Positions 8,844-16,695 of a DNA stretch of 29,171 nucleotides are shown one piece after another. This DNA comes from Labilibaculum sp. Lineage in GTDB: Bacteria; Bacteroidota; Bacteroidia; Bacteroidales; Marinifilaceae. Below the pieces are notes generated by a model. The model was not told the origin of the DNA. It did not search any database and worked only from the letters and a program-made list of their open reading frames with translations. Numbering within the stretch: the stretch's first letter is position 1; every line of letters starts with the position of its first letter. The position numbers and the translations under genes were made by a program. Location of the stretch: assembly GCA_016743925.1 (NCBI GenBank), contig JADGFH010000005.1:1-29171 (forward strand). The letters run 5' to 3'.

Positions 8844-8884
8844 AATGGTTGTTGGTAAAGTTTAGCCGCAACCATTTATTTTTA
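8844..8884. terminator. Bidirectional terminator between convergent genes
   Basis: AATGGTTG (8844-8851) and CAACCATT (8869-8876) form an 8-bp stem with a 17-base loop, followed on the plus strand by TATTTTT. It lies 9 bases after the FAD gene and at the end of the convergent kinase gene. Confidence 0.6.
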
Positions 8885-8888
8885 AACT

Positions 8889-9974
8889 TTAATCAGTAAG
8901 AATAGTTGGAAGATAGAAGCTGAAAATACTACCTTGATTTAGAGTGCTTTCGACACTTACATAGCCGTCCAATTTTTTTACAATACGTTTTACAATAGAT
9001 AATCCTAGTCCATGCCCTTTTACGAATCCATTGCCTAGTTTATGAGGATCGACAAAGATTGATTCGCATTGATCCGAACTTAATCCAGCTCCATTGTCCT
9101 TAACCCAGAATTTATTATAGCCATTTTCTCCTTTAGAACTACCAATTTCAACTTTTGGTGGCTTTCCTCCGTATTTAATTGCATTGTCAATGTAATTGTA
9201 CCAAACTTCCTCAATCCAGGGTGCATAGCCAATAGATGGCTCAAAATTAGGAGCAATTGAGATGGTTGCTAAATTACTTTCATTTAGAGAAATTCGATTG
9301 ATTGCTTCATCAATAATTGTTTTCATTGATAGTTCAGTCCTTTCAATTTCTTCCTTTTTAAGCTTTGCAAAAAGAAGCATTTCTCTTATGATATTATTCA
9401 TTTTATAGCCGCTACCTTCAATCATTTCAAGGAATGATCTGCGTTTTTCATCGCTTAATTCATCATCGTTTAATAGTAGTTGGCTAAAGCCGATAATACT
9501 ATTTAGCTGAGAATGTAACTCATGTGCAATGGTGTGAGCATAGGCATCCAATTCTAAGTTTCGTTTTTTTAATTCATTCTCCGCTTTTGTTCTTGCCGAA
9601 ATATCTGTAACTAAGGCAATACCAATTACTTCTTTTTCGGTATTAATAAAACTCAAACTGATTTCGAGAGGAAATACGGTCCCATCTTTTTTTAATCCGG
9701 AAAGGGTAGAATTGAAGTGCCCCATTGGGCGAACCTTGGGAGCTGAAAAAAAATTTTCAATGTGAGATTTGTGTGCTTTTTTGAATCGATTTGGAATTAA
9801 ACATCCGATTGAAAGTCCTATAAGTTCTTTGTCGGAATAGCCAAATAATTCATTTGACCTTTTGTTTACTTGTAGAATTGCACCTTCTTTATTGATGAAA
9901 ATAACCCCTTCCGACATCGACTCAATTAATGAGTAAACAGAAATATTGTTTTTGAAGACATCGTTAAGATCCAT
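8889..9974 (-). CDS. Soluble PAS-domain sensor histidine kinase
   Basis: A 361-residue kinase without membrane segments. A PAS sensor domain (about residues 12-130, ILQVNKRSNELFGYSDKELI) is followed by a HisKA dimerisation domain with phosphoacceptor H151 (HTIAHELHSQLNS). The ATPase domain has an N box (WYNYIDNAIKYGG), G1 (DNGAGL) and G2 (GHGLGLSIVKRI). The H box lacks the proline found in most HisKA kinases (usually HELRxPL; here HELHSQL). No response regulator lies nearby, so the partner is unknown. It presumably senses a cytoplasmic signal or redox state; no cofactor ligand in the PAS domain is evident to me. Confidence 0.9.
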   Translation of the reverse strand: MDLNDVFKNNISVYSLIESMSEGVIFINKEGAILQVNKRSNELFGYSDKELIGLSIGCLIPNRFKKAHKSHIENFFSAPKVRPMGHFNSTLSGLKKDGTVFPLEISLSFINTEKEVIGIALVTDISARTKAENELKKRNLELDAYAHTIAHELHSQLNSIIGFSQLLLNDDELSDEKRRSFLEMIEGSGYKMNNIIREMLLFAKLKKEEIERTELSMKTIIDEAINRISLNESNLATISIAPNFEPSIGYAPWIEEVWYNYIDNAIKYGGKPPKVEIGSSKGENGYNKFWVKDNGAGLSSDQCESIFVDPHKLGNGFVKGHGLGLSIVKRIVKKLDGYVSVESTLNQGSIFSFYLPTILTD

Positions 9975-10171
9975 CGTCCGAGTTTGTTTAAGGTGACTTT
10001 GGTAGTATTGAAGCTTAAGACTAAAAAAGAACCGATTATTACTAAGATGGAGATAAAATTATTGAAATATTTCAGACATACAAGTCTTTTACTGTTTTTT
10101 TATATTTCAAGAAATAAAATAAGGAGAAGAACTTTATCTCAGGGGGTTGGAAATGTGTTTTTAGGATTAGC

Positions 10172-10471
10172 TTAATATCTATTAAGGCTATTTTCGTTTA
10201 AGAGGGTAAACTCTCGACCTTCTTCGTAATTAACTAATTTGAAAAAGCCACAATTAATACAGCTAAGTAACTTGTCAGCTAATTCTCCTTGAATTTCTTT
10301 ATTGCATAAAGTTCCTTTAATGGTCCAGCAATATCTTCCGGAAGATTCACCACCATTAATTCCATGATTACCTTTCATTGTACTTGCAGGGCATATTCCT
10401 AGTTCAATAGCGTTTTTACCACCTTTTTCTCTTCCACACTTATAGTATTCCCAACAGTTTAAAGCTTCCAT
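10172..10471 (-). CDS. Two-CW domain protein
   Basis: A 99-residue cysteine-rich protein of unknown function. NCWEYYKCGRE at the start and RYCWTIKGTLC in the middle are the two Cys-Trp motifs that name the family, with CPAS between them and CINCGFF after. About eight cysteines in close pairs suggest metal binding or a redox role. Such proteins often occur near signalling genes, and here the PAS kinase lies 197 bases downstream on the same strand; a link is possible but unproven. No signal peptide. Confidence 0.8.
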   Translation of the reverse strand: MEALNCWEYYKCGREKGGKNAIELGICPASTMKGNHGINGGESSGRYCWTIKGTLCNKEIQGELADKLLSCINCGFFKLVNYEEGREFTLLNENSLNRY

Positions 10472-10606
10472 ATCAGTACAAATATGAACTAAAAATAAAT
10501 CATATAGGTTTTGTTTTCAAATTTCTTTGTCCAATAACAAAGTGGGATAGGTAAACTGGTTGTAATCAAAGGTTAATGTAAATTAAACTTGATGAACTTA
10601 GGCAAA

Positions 10607-10635
10607 AAATAGCTCTTTTGTAGTAAGAGCTATTT
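10607..10635 (-). terminator. Terminator of the DNPH1-DUF4269 gene
   Basis: AAATAGCTCTT (10607-10617) pairs perfectly with AAGAGCTATTT (10625-10635) around a 7-base loop. On the minus strand a T-run follows. It begins 10 bases after the stop codon. Confidence 0.85.
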
Positions 10636-10645
10636 ATAATATGCA

Positions 10646-11608
10646 TTATGCTTTCCAAAATGAGATGATCTCTGAATCTGTTGCTGTTTCTAATTTTAAT
10701 AGTTGTTGATATGGATCACCTTCTATTTTTAACAGATCAGCAAAAGCGGGTTCGGTTTTTACTCCTTCTTGCTTTAGCTTTATAATTTGTTGTTTGAAAT
10801 CATCTCCAAGCAACTGTAATACTCGATGTTCTATTTGCATATGGCGATAAGAGTTTTGACTCGCTACCGGAAAAAGCGCTCCGTATATTTCGACTTTAAA
10901 GCCCTGGAAAATAAATTTTGCAACAACAATCCAGTATCCAGCTTTTTCCTTTTGTTCTACCGTGAAATTTGTTTGTCGACCATAATGTGTTTCTAAATAG
11001 TTCTCAAATCTGTCGGCATCGAAATAGCGACAAGCAATATCTAAATCGCTAGAATCAGTTGAGATTCCAATTGGAATTGTTCCTGTTAAAACAGGCGTAT
11101 ATTCTTTTAATATTTCGAAAATTTTAAGATCATTTAGACATTTGTGTGCTTTTGTTTGAACCGGAGAACCTTCTTTTAAGTAAGAAATATCTTTCCAATC
11201 CATGTTAATCGTTTTAAACTGCTCTTTAAGAATCAATTTGGCATCATTAATATTCTTGTATTCAAAACATTTAAGATTGGTACATCCGCGAATCATTGCA
11301 GAAGTGCTTTTACCATTAATACTACGATACAAACAAATTATCGGTTTATTCATTTCAATAGCACGGCCTATTTCGTAGCCAACACCCAAAGATGGAACCG
11401 TAACTTCGGCTACAATAATATCCGATTCAAATACCCATTGTAAATCTCGATCGTGAATTTCCTGATCACTTATACTTGTATCTATTGTTTTGGAGCCAAT
11501 ATGTTCTGTTAAAACGGTACCAAATTGTTTTAGGTAATCAATTATTTCTTTGTACAGTTCTGTATCTTGTTGGCCGCCACGAATTGATCCTGAAAAATAA
11601 ATGTTCAT
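10646..11608 (-). CDS. Fusion: DNPH1/RCL-like deoxynucleotide N-hydrolase plus DUF4269
   Basis: Two domains in one 320-residue protein. Residues 1-132 match human DNPH1 (RCL), which splits deoxynucleoside 5'-monophosphates into base and deoxyribose 5-phosphate: IYFSGSIRGG, FGTVLTEH, DLQWVFESDIIVAEVT, PSLGVGYEIGRA with nucleophile E79, and SAMIRG. Residues 136-320 match DUF4269, with MDWKDISYL, GTIPIGISTDSSDLDI, SYRHMQIEHRVL, KTEPAFADLL and GDPYQQLL. The pattern G176-T177, then D188-x-D190, then E240 is that of a nucleotidyltransferase active site. The join is clean: M136 is where lone DUF4269 proteins begin. A role in nucleotide-pool sanitation or nucleotide signalling is inference. Confidence 0.85.
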   Translation of the reverse strand: MNIYFSGSIRGGQQDTELYKEIIDYLKQFGTVLTEHIGSKTIDTSISDQEIHDRDLQWVFESDIIVAEVTVPSLGVGYEIGRAIEMNKPIICLYRSINGKSTSAMIRGCTNLKCFEYKNINDAKLILKEQFKTINMDWKDISYLKEGSPVQTKAHKCLNDLKIFEILKEYTPVLTGTIPIGISTDSSDLDIACRYFDADRFENYLETHYGRQTNFTVEQKEKAGYWIVVAKFIFQGFKVEIYGALFPVASQNSYRHMQIEHRVLQLLGDDFKQQIIKLKQEGVKTEPAFADLLKIEGDPYQQLLKLETATDSEIISFWKA

Positions 11609-11706
11609 AGTGTGTTGTTTAGAGCCCTTAAGTGTAATTCAATATTGAAAAGGAATAACACTGCTTAGTGTATGTTGCGATAGCAAAGGCGGATTTATAA
11701 TTTTTA

Positions 11707-11720
11707 GACTTAATTAAGTC
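11707..11720. promoter_or_regulatory. Perfect 14-bp palindrome upstream of the fusion gene
   Basis: GACTTAATTAAGTC reads the same on both strands and lies about 100 bases upstream of the DNPH1-DUF4269 start. It could be an operator; no regulator can be named. Confidence 0.3.
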
Positions 11721-11869
11721 AATAAATAAGCTTATTTCTAAGATAACTTAATTCTTTCTATCTTCCAATATGGTAAATGAAATATGAGATGTTAAATGAT
11801 AAGAAGACCGTTGGTAAGACGGTAAAATTTAGATATTTGTGGAAGAGAAAGAAATGTTGAGATTTAATT

Positions 11870-12442
11870 TTATTCCGTTAATTGTTCTTGTACATGTGCA
11901 GGAATTAATCTTTTTAAACCTTTAGCTTGAGGGGAATTAACATCAATGTATTTCCAATTGTCTGAATTTTTATTGGCAATAGCCACCATTGATCTATGAG
12001 CCTGAATAGTGAAAGAATTATTTGATTCGTTGTATTTTACGTTTTTTTTGCCAAATTCTTGCTCAAACTGAGGCTGTATTAAGGAGCTTCCTTGAGTCAT
12101 AAGCCCAGATAATTTCACACTAATAACTCCATAATATTGTATTTTGCAGTACTTTTCTTTTCCATTTTCAACCACTTGTGAGATTTTATCTATAGATCGA
12201 AAATCAGTAATCATTTTTATGCCTAAATTATCCATTTGATCTAATACCAATATCATCTTCTCTTTACTCATCATCTCGAACATGCGAGGATACATCATTT
12301 GAGTAACTTTATTCCATTCCTTGTTATTAAATGCAGTGGTGTAGTTTTTTATGTCTTTTTCAAAATGTTGCTTAAGCTGTGTTTGTGCAATTCCTGCGCT
12401 TATTACAAAGCAAAACAAAAGAAATATTGTTATCTTCTTCAT
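11870..12442 (-). CDS. Secreted protein of unknown function
   Basis: I do not recognise the family. The 190-residue product starts with a clear signal peptide (MKKITIFLLFCFVISAGIAQ, cut near residue 20) and lacks a lipobox, so it should be periplasmic or released. The rest is mixed alpha/beta: two helices (KQHFEKDIKNYTTAFNNKEW) then strands, reminiscent of a NTF2/DUF-type small fold, though I cannot confirm that. The frame extends 3 codons to a TTG; the ATG at 12442 gives the proper signal peptide. The gene faces the 42-bp repeat array, which lies 145 bases upstream. Confidence 0.75.
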   Translation of the reverse strand: MKKITIFLLFCFVISAGIAQTQLKQHFEKDIKNYTTAFNNKEWNKVTQMMYPRMFEMMSKEKMILVLDQMDNLGIKMITDFRSIDKISQVVENGKEKYCKIQYYGVISVKLSGLMTQGSSLIQPQFEQEFGKKNVKYNESNNSFTIQAHRSMVAIANKNSDNWKYIDVNSPQAKGLKRLIPAHVQEQLTE

Positions 12443-12586
12443 GTCATTCAATTTAAAATTCAGAGGAAGATAATAAAAAGCTTTCGGCTAAAGGGTTTAA
12501 AATTTGTTAAAACTCGTTCTTTTTGTTTCAGATTGCTTTCCTGCAAATACTTGCACTGTATTGTGCTGTGTAGTGATCCTGCCTAA

Positions 12587-12786
12587 AGGTGGTCTACCCA
12601 CCAAATTAGGTGCCTAGGGCACGAAAAGAGGTGGTCTACCCACCAAATTTGGTGCTTAGGGCATGAAAAAAGGTGGTCTACCCACCTAAATTAGGTGCCT
12701 AGGGCACGAAAAAAGGTAGTCTGCCCACCAAATTAGGTGCCTAGGGCACGAAAAAAGGTGGCCTACCCACCAAATTAGGTGCCCTC
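12587..12786. repeat. Five tandem 42-43 bp palindromic units
   Basis: Units start at 12587, 12629, 12671, 12714 and 12756; lengths are 42, 42, 43 and 42, and the last is cut to about 31. Each unit has GGTGG-TCTAC-CCACC (stem of 5), an AT-rich centre AAATTA, and GTGCC-TAG-GGCAC (stem of 5), then an A-run. Unit 2 has the perfect palindrome CACCAAATTTGGTG and unit 3 has CACCTAA-A-TTAGGTG. On the minus strand GGTGGGTAGACCACC is followed by T-runs, like small terminators. Confidence 0.92.
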
Positions 12787-13143
12787 GTTTAAAAATTGGG
12801 ACTATTCAATGAACTGTGTCATCTTTATTTGCCTAAGGTATAATCTCAGGTTAAATTATAGATATGATTCTTTTGTTAGCTACTTATTGTTTTGTAGATT
12901 CAGGGGTGAAAAATACTTTAAGGTAACTTAGCCACTTTATTAGGTAGTGTAAAGTACATTGAAGTACTTTAGCTATACGTTATGGCTCATACCCAATCAG
13001 CTATTAAATATGGATTCATAAACTAAAGATAGGTATGGATTTATCCCCTATAAGGCTTTGTTTATTAAGAGTTCATGAGTCAATCTATGATGCGTGTTTT
13101 AAGACCCAAATATTAATTTCCCCAAATAAAAAACAAAATTAAT

Positions 13144-13159
13144 GTCACATGGTTGTGAC
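13144..13159. promoter_or_regulatory. Operator-like inverted repeat at the TetR promoter
   Basis: GTCAC (13144-13148) and GTGAC (13155-13159) form an inverted repeat with a 6-base spacer. A further copy of TGTCACATG overlaps the start codon (13184-13192). The position over the candidate -33 element fits autorepression by the TetR protein. Confidence 0.5.
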
Positions 13160-13185
13160 GTAATCGAATTTTATCTTTACATTTG
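13153..13185 (+). promoter_or_regulatory. Candidate promoter of the TetR gene
   Basis: TTG at 13153-13155, a 22-base spacer, and TACATTTG at 13178-13185. The implied transcription start falls at or next to the ATG at 13190, so the mRNA may be nearly leaderless. Confidence 0.45.
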
Positions 13186-13189
13186 TCAC

Positions 13190-13741
13190 ATGAGAGAGAC
13201 AAAAGATCAAATATTGCAATCTGCAATTATGGTTTGGGGGAAGAATTTAGCTGCTACTCTAGACGATATTGCAAAGCATACTGGAATATCAAGAAGGACG
13301 CTTCATAGACATTACAGTGGTAGAGATGATTTATTGGATGCGGTGTTTAACTACATTATAGATGAGTACCTGATCAATCTAAAGCAGAACATAAAGAACA
13401 GTACCAGCGAAAAGGAAAAGTTAAAATCTTTTCTACAGTTTGATATCAATAGCAGTAAAAAGTATCTGGTTTTCTGTCAGCTGAGAAAAGCGGAGTTTCA
13501 GCATATAGAAATTGAAAATGAGAATTTTAAAGAGATGTATTTAATATATCTGGGGCTATTTAAACAACTGCAGGACAACAAAGAAATCTCGAAGGATCTT
13601 TCATTGCAATGGATAGAAACATTCTACTTATCCATTGTAGAATCAAGTGACAAGATTATTGATAGCGGTATAAACATGGACGAATGTTTTGATATGGCAT
13701 GGTTTAGTTTGTGGAACGGTATAAAAACAGTAAACGAATAG
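13190..13741 (+). CDS. TetR-family transcriptional regulator
   Basis: A 183-residue repressor-type protein. The N-terminal helix-turn-helix is clear: ILQSAIMVWGKNLAATLDDI, then AKHTGISRRTLHRHYSGRDD. The C-terminal ligand domain (about residues 55-183) is all-helical and not related to a named subfamily that I know. The frame opens at an ATG at 13142, but that would start inside the operator and add 16 unrelated residues; the Met at 13190 (MRETKDQILQ) is the normal start. It likely represses itself and perhaps the SDR gene 222 bases downstream, though no copy of its putative operator is evident there. Confidence 0.9.
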   Translation: MRETKDQILQSAIMVWGKNLAATLDDIAKHTGISRRTLHRHYSGRDDLLDAVFNYIIDEYLINLKQNIKNSTSEKEKLKSFLQFDINSSKKYLVFCQLRKAEFQHIEIENENFKEMYLIYLGLFKQLQDNKEISKDLSLQWIETFYLSIVESSDKIIDSGINMDECFDMAWFSLWNGIKTVNE

Positions 13742-13963
13742 GGCTTAAGCGTTGCTATATTATAATTATGGCTCTATTTAATAGCTAAAATTATCTAATA
13801 AATTATTGAGTGTATTTACACTAGATCGACTTCGTAAGAAACTGGTCTACAGAACTTCTACACCCTAAGCTGAACGACTGCTAGTGATCGTAACTACTTG
13901 AATACTTTAAGTTAAGAATGAAATTATTTTAAGAACAGGTTAAATTATTAAAAGGAAAATATC

Positions 13964-14701
13964 ATGAGAAATTTTGAAAACAAAGTTGTATTAATAACAG
14001 GTGGTGGAACAGGAATTGGTAAAGCTACGGCATCGGCATTCGTTGCTGAAGGTGCAAATGTGGTGATAACAGGTAGAAGACAAACTGTTCTGGAAGAAAC
14101 CGCAAGGGAATTGGGAGAATTGGTACATTTCATAGTTGGAGATGTCAGTAAAAAAGGAGATCATAAGAGAATTATCGATGAGACTATTGGGAAATTTGGT
14201 CGATTGGATGTTCTGGTAAATGGCGCTGGAACAGGGGCTATGGGACCATTATCCGAAACAAGCGATGAAGTCATTGAAAGTACGTATAGAACCAACGTGT
14301 TTGGCCCCTTATCTCTTATTCGTGAGGCGATTCCACAACTTGTCAACACTAAGGGTAATGTCATCAATATTACCTCTGTCATGTCGAATGGAGTGATGCC
14401 GGGCTCAGCGATGTATTCATCATCAAAAGCGGCCTTGGATCATGCAACCAGATGCCTTGCAGCTGAATTAGGACCAAGCGGTGTTCGTGTAAACGCTGTC
14501 GCTCCAGGCTTTACAGCTACTGATATAACTGCGGAGCTTCGAAAAGATGAACAAATGGTTGGAATGTTTGTAGGACAAACTCCAATGGGCCGCCTTGGGG
14601 AACCTTCTGACATAGCTAACGCGGTGCTATTGCTTGCTGGTGAAAAAGCGGAATGGGTTACTGGTCAGATTGTACAAGCTGGTGGTGGTATGATGTTATA
14701 G
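13964..14701 (+). CDS. Short-chain dehydrogenase/reductase (SDR)
   Basis: A 245-residue classical SDR, NAD(P)-dependent. The cofactor motif TGGGTGIG is at 12-19, NGAG at 86-89, N111, catalytic S138, and Y151-SSS-K155. RR at 38-39 after the second strand (VVITGRRQ) suggests preference for NADPH. The C-terminal GRLGEPSDIANAV and GQIVQAGGGM are standard. The substrate cannot be told. It sits between a TetR regulator and a small membrane protein, a common layout for regulator-controlled SDRs. AAAAGGAAAA before the ATG may aid ribosome binding. Confidence 0.92.
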   Translation: MRNFENKVVLITGGGTGIGKATASAFVAEGANVVITGRRQTVLEETARELGELVHFIVGDVSKKGDHKRIIDETIGKFGRLDVLVNGAGTGAMGPLSETSDEVIESTYRTNVFGPLSLIREAIPQLVNTKGNVINITSVMSNGVMPGSAMYSSSKAALDHATRCLAAELGPSGVRVNAVAPGFTATDITAELRKDEQMVGMFVGQTPMGRLGEPSDIANAVLLLAGEKAEWVTGQIVQAGGGMML

Positions 14702-14735
14702 TTCTTAAGGTTAAAGTAATTAGTTAACAAAGTTA

Positions 14736-14764
14736 GAGCGGGAATCGATAAAAGAATCCCGCTC
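14736..14764 (+). terminator. Hairpin after the SDR gene
   Basis: GAGCGGGA (14736-14743) and TCCCGCTC (14757-14764) form an 8-bp GC-rich stem. The T-run that follows is weak (ACAACTTTT), so termination may be partial. Confidence 0.55.
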
Positions 14765-14820
14765 ATACAACTTTTAAAAGGCATCATTTAATAAATTTAT
14801 AATCGTAAAATATTAACATC

Positions 14821-15210
14821 ATGAAGAATATATCAATTTGGGGGTTAAGAGTTTTTATTGGCTTGGTAGCTTTAATGCTACTATATCCTGGAATTACATG
14901 GAGTTTTATGCCCGAAGCAAATTTAGTAAATAATAACATTGAAGTGAATAGCACATTGGGTATGAATATGTTGAAAAGTGCTATGGGAACAGGACTGCTA
15001 GTCACATCCTTATTCATGTTGTTGTTCCTTTTTAAGGGGGAGAAATGGTTTTTACCTTCATTTATTATAATGGCAACCTTTTTACTTATTAGATTGGTAA
15101 GTTTGTTTGTTGACGGCAGTCATATGATGATTATAGTGGGAATACTTATTGAAATCTTTTCATTAGTAGCAATGTGGGGCTTGAATAAGTTACAAAGCGA
15201 AAAGTATTGA
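14821..15210 (+). CDS. Four-helix membrane protein, DUF4345-like
   Basis: A 129-residue inner-membrane protein with four hydrophobic segments, near residues 6-26, 52-74, 79-98 and 102-122. The layout (MNMLKSAMGTGLLVTSLFML, then RLVSLFVDG, then a last helix) resembles DUF4345, a family of unknown function often beside TetR regulators and oxidoreductases. No catalytic residues are evident. It follows the SDR gene after 119 bases that include a hairpin, so co-transcription is uncertain. Confidence 0.72.
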   Translation: MKNISIWGLRVFIGLVALMLLYPGITWSFMPEANLVNNNIEVNSTLGMNMLKSAMGTGLLVTSLFMLLFLFKGEKWFLPSFIIMATFLLIRLVSLFVDGSHMMIIVGILIEIFSLVAMWGLNKLQSEKY

Positions 15211-15605
15211 GTACTTAGTCTTAATAATATTGGAGATTTTCATATATTCAATAATCTAACTGAAGTTGAAAGTCGATAATTTAGTGGAAAGCATGCAAAC
15301 TTAGAGACATTAAGTATGTGAGAAAAAAGATACTTGTGTATCAATTTGTGTGACTAATAAGTTTATTCTGTTAGCTTGTATTAACTAAGACTTCATAACT
15401 TTGGTGCAAATCCTTCTTTAAAAATAATCCAATTAGGTAATATTAAAGTACAAGCCATAACAATATGTCATTGGGCAGAAAGTAGTAAATTTGAATACAT
15501 TTAATAAACATATCGTAGGTTTGAAAGTGAGGTGCGTTGAAATGCCCAACGCCACATACACTGGACCGTTATGAGCAAATTAAAAAATCACAAACCTAAA
15601 GTATT
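15211..15605. other. 395-base intergenic stretch with a small hairpin near its right end
   Basis: No gene seen. GCGTTG-AAATGCC-CAACGC near 15534-15552 forms a 6-bp hairpin, and TTGGGCA near 15472 is the reverse complement of TGCCCAA in the same element. It is followed by ACACTGGACCGTTATGAG and then the serine hydrolase start. The layout recalls, without matching, a recombination-site boundary. Confidence 0.5.
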
Positions 15606-16646
15606 ATGGCCAAGAATAAAATAAAGGGAATTTTTAGAATAGTATTAATTGTGGCAAGTATATCCTCCCTGTACTTTGTACCATGGCTTTTGGTAAAGAC
15701 ATGGATACTTCCACTGCCAGATACGGTTCAGGAGCAGTTAGATGAGGCTATTGATCATGGGTTTGATGGAATGATTGCTTATGTAGACCAAGCTGGTAAA
15801 CCACCTCAGTATTTTGCTGCTGGCTGGCACAATCGAGAATCTAAGATACCTGCCAAACCTAAAGCTCTATTTAAGATTGCCAGTATCAGCAAGCTATATG
15901 ATGCAGTGGCTGTCACCAAATTGGTAAGTGATGAGCGTCTTTCTTTGGATAAAACCATCGCCGATTATTTACCAGAGCTTGTAGGAAGAATTGAAAATGC
16001 TGAGAAAATTACCTTGAGATTGATGATACAGCATAGAAGTGGGATGCCCAATTTTACGGACGCTCCGAATTTTTGGGCAACTCCAACAGAGACCTATGAA
16101 GAAAGTCTGGCATTAATACTAGATAAACCGGCCAATTTTAAGCCCGGTATAGACTATGAATATTGTAATACAAATTACCTGTTAATAAATAAAATAATGG
16201 ATAATGAACTGGGGTATGAGAACTTTCAATTCATTCAGGAAGAAATTCTAAAGCCTCTAAATCTTAACAATACCTTTGGTTCGCTAAGTGAAGTGAATAT
16301 AGACGATGTGATGAGTGGCTATCATGTAGGACATCCCTTTGATTTAAAGGCTGACGAACATGGTATGGTAGCCACAGCAGAAGATGTGGGTACTTTCCTA
16401 AGGGCATTGAACGATGGATCATTGTTTGAACTGGGAGAGCAGGAAATTTATGCTTCTATTTATGAGTATGAACATGCAGGTTGGGTTCCGGGATACCAAA
16501 GCTTTGCAAAATATCACAAAGATCTTGATGCTATTGTTATTGAGTTCTACAGTACAACTGATCCTAAACTGTACAATTGGAATTTGTCAGAAATAATTAA
16601 TAAAAGAATTGTTAAAATACTGAAAAGGCAAATGGCACAATTATAA
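15606..16646 (+). CDS. Membrane-anchored serine hydrolase, class C beta-lactamase fold
   Basis: A 346-residue member of the beta-lactamase/DD-peptidase-like serine hydrolases. An uncleaved-looking N-terminal helix (residues 9-30) should anchor it facing the periplasm. The nucleophile motif is S93-I-S-K96 (FKIASISKLYDA), the second motif is Y186-C-N188 (YEYCNTNYLLINKI), and the third is H290-A-G292 in place of KTG. HRSGMPNF is the usual block after the nucleophile. Many such proteins are esterases or peptidases and not resistance enzymes; the substrate is unknown. It lies alone, closed by a strong terminator. Confidence 0.88.
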   Translation: MAKNKIKGIFRIVLIVASISSLYFVPWLLVKTWILPLPDTVQEQLDEAIDHGFDGMIAYVDQAGKPPQYFAAGWHNRESKIPAKPKALFKIASISKLYDAVAVTKLVSDERLSLDKTIADYLPELVGRIENAEKITLRLMIQHRSGMPNFTDAPNFWATPTETYEESLALILDKPANFKPGIDYEYCNTNYLLINKIMDNELGYENFQFIQEEILKPLNLNNTFGSLSEVNIDDVMSGYHVGHPFDLKADEHGMVATAEDVGTFLRALNDGSLFELGEQEIYASIYEYEHAGWVPGYQSFAKYHKDLDAIVIEFYSTTDPKLYNWNLSEIINKRIVKILKRQMAQL

Positions 16647-16695
16647 GTCAACAAGAATGAATTGCCTAAAAAGCAAAATCTAAAAAAGCCATAAA

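Larger units (their letters stand above)
12443..13189. other. Gene-poor 750-base stretch with tandem palindromic repeats
   Basis: No reading frame with recognisable content. It holds the 42-bp array (12587-12786), an inverted repeat AAAGTAC/GTACTTT with a 6-base loop (12951-12970), and the TetR operator/promoter at its right end. Both flanking genes read away from it, so it must include their promoters. Confidence 0.7.

Noticed and set aside
9984..10175. 63-residue frame between the histidine kinase and the two-CW gene
   Set aside because: Low-complexity Lys/Ile/Leu content and no family likeness; probably chance in AT-rich DNA.
10646..11608. Two adjacent genes joined by a sequencing error
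   Set aside because: The frame is continuous with no slippery run at the join and both domains are complete, so a real fusion is the simpler reading, although only comparison can settle it.
12587..12786. Possible CRISPR array
   Set aside because: The whole 42-bp unit repeats with no unique spacers, and there are no cas genes in the window.
12587..12786. Repeat array as a coding region with 14-residue repeats
   Set aside because: Stops occur within units and the 43-bp unit shifts the frame; no start codon or RBS suits it.
13801..13890. Inverted CACTAG/CTAGTG pair between TetR and SDR as an operator
   Set aside because: Only six bases with 56 between them; expected by chance at this length.
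15500..15605. True integron attC site
   Set aside because: The right core site does not fit GTTRRRY, the element is too short, and no integrase is present.
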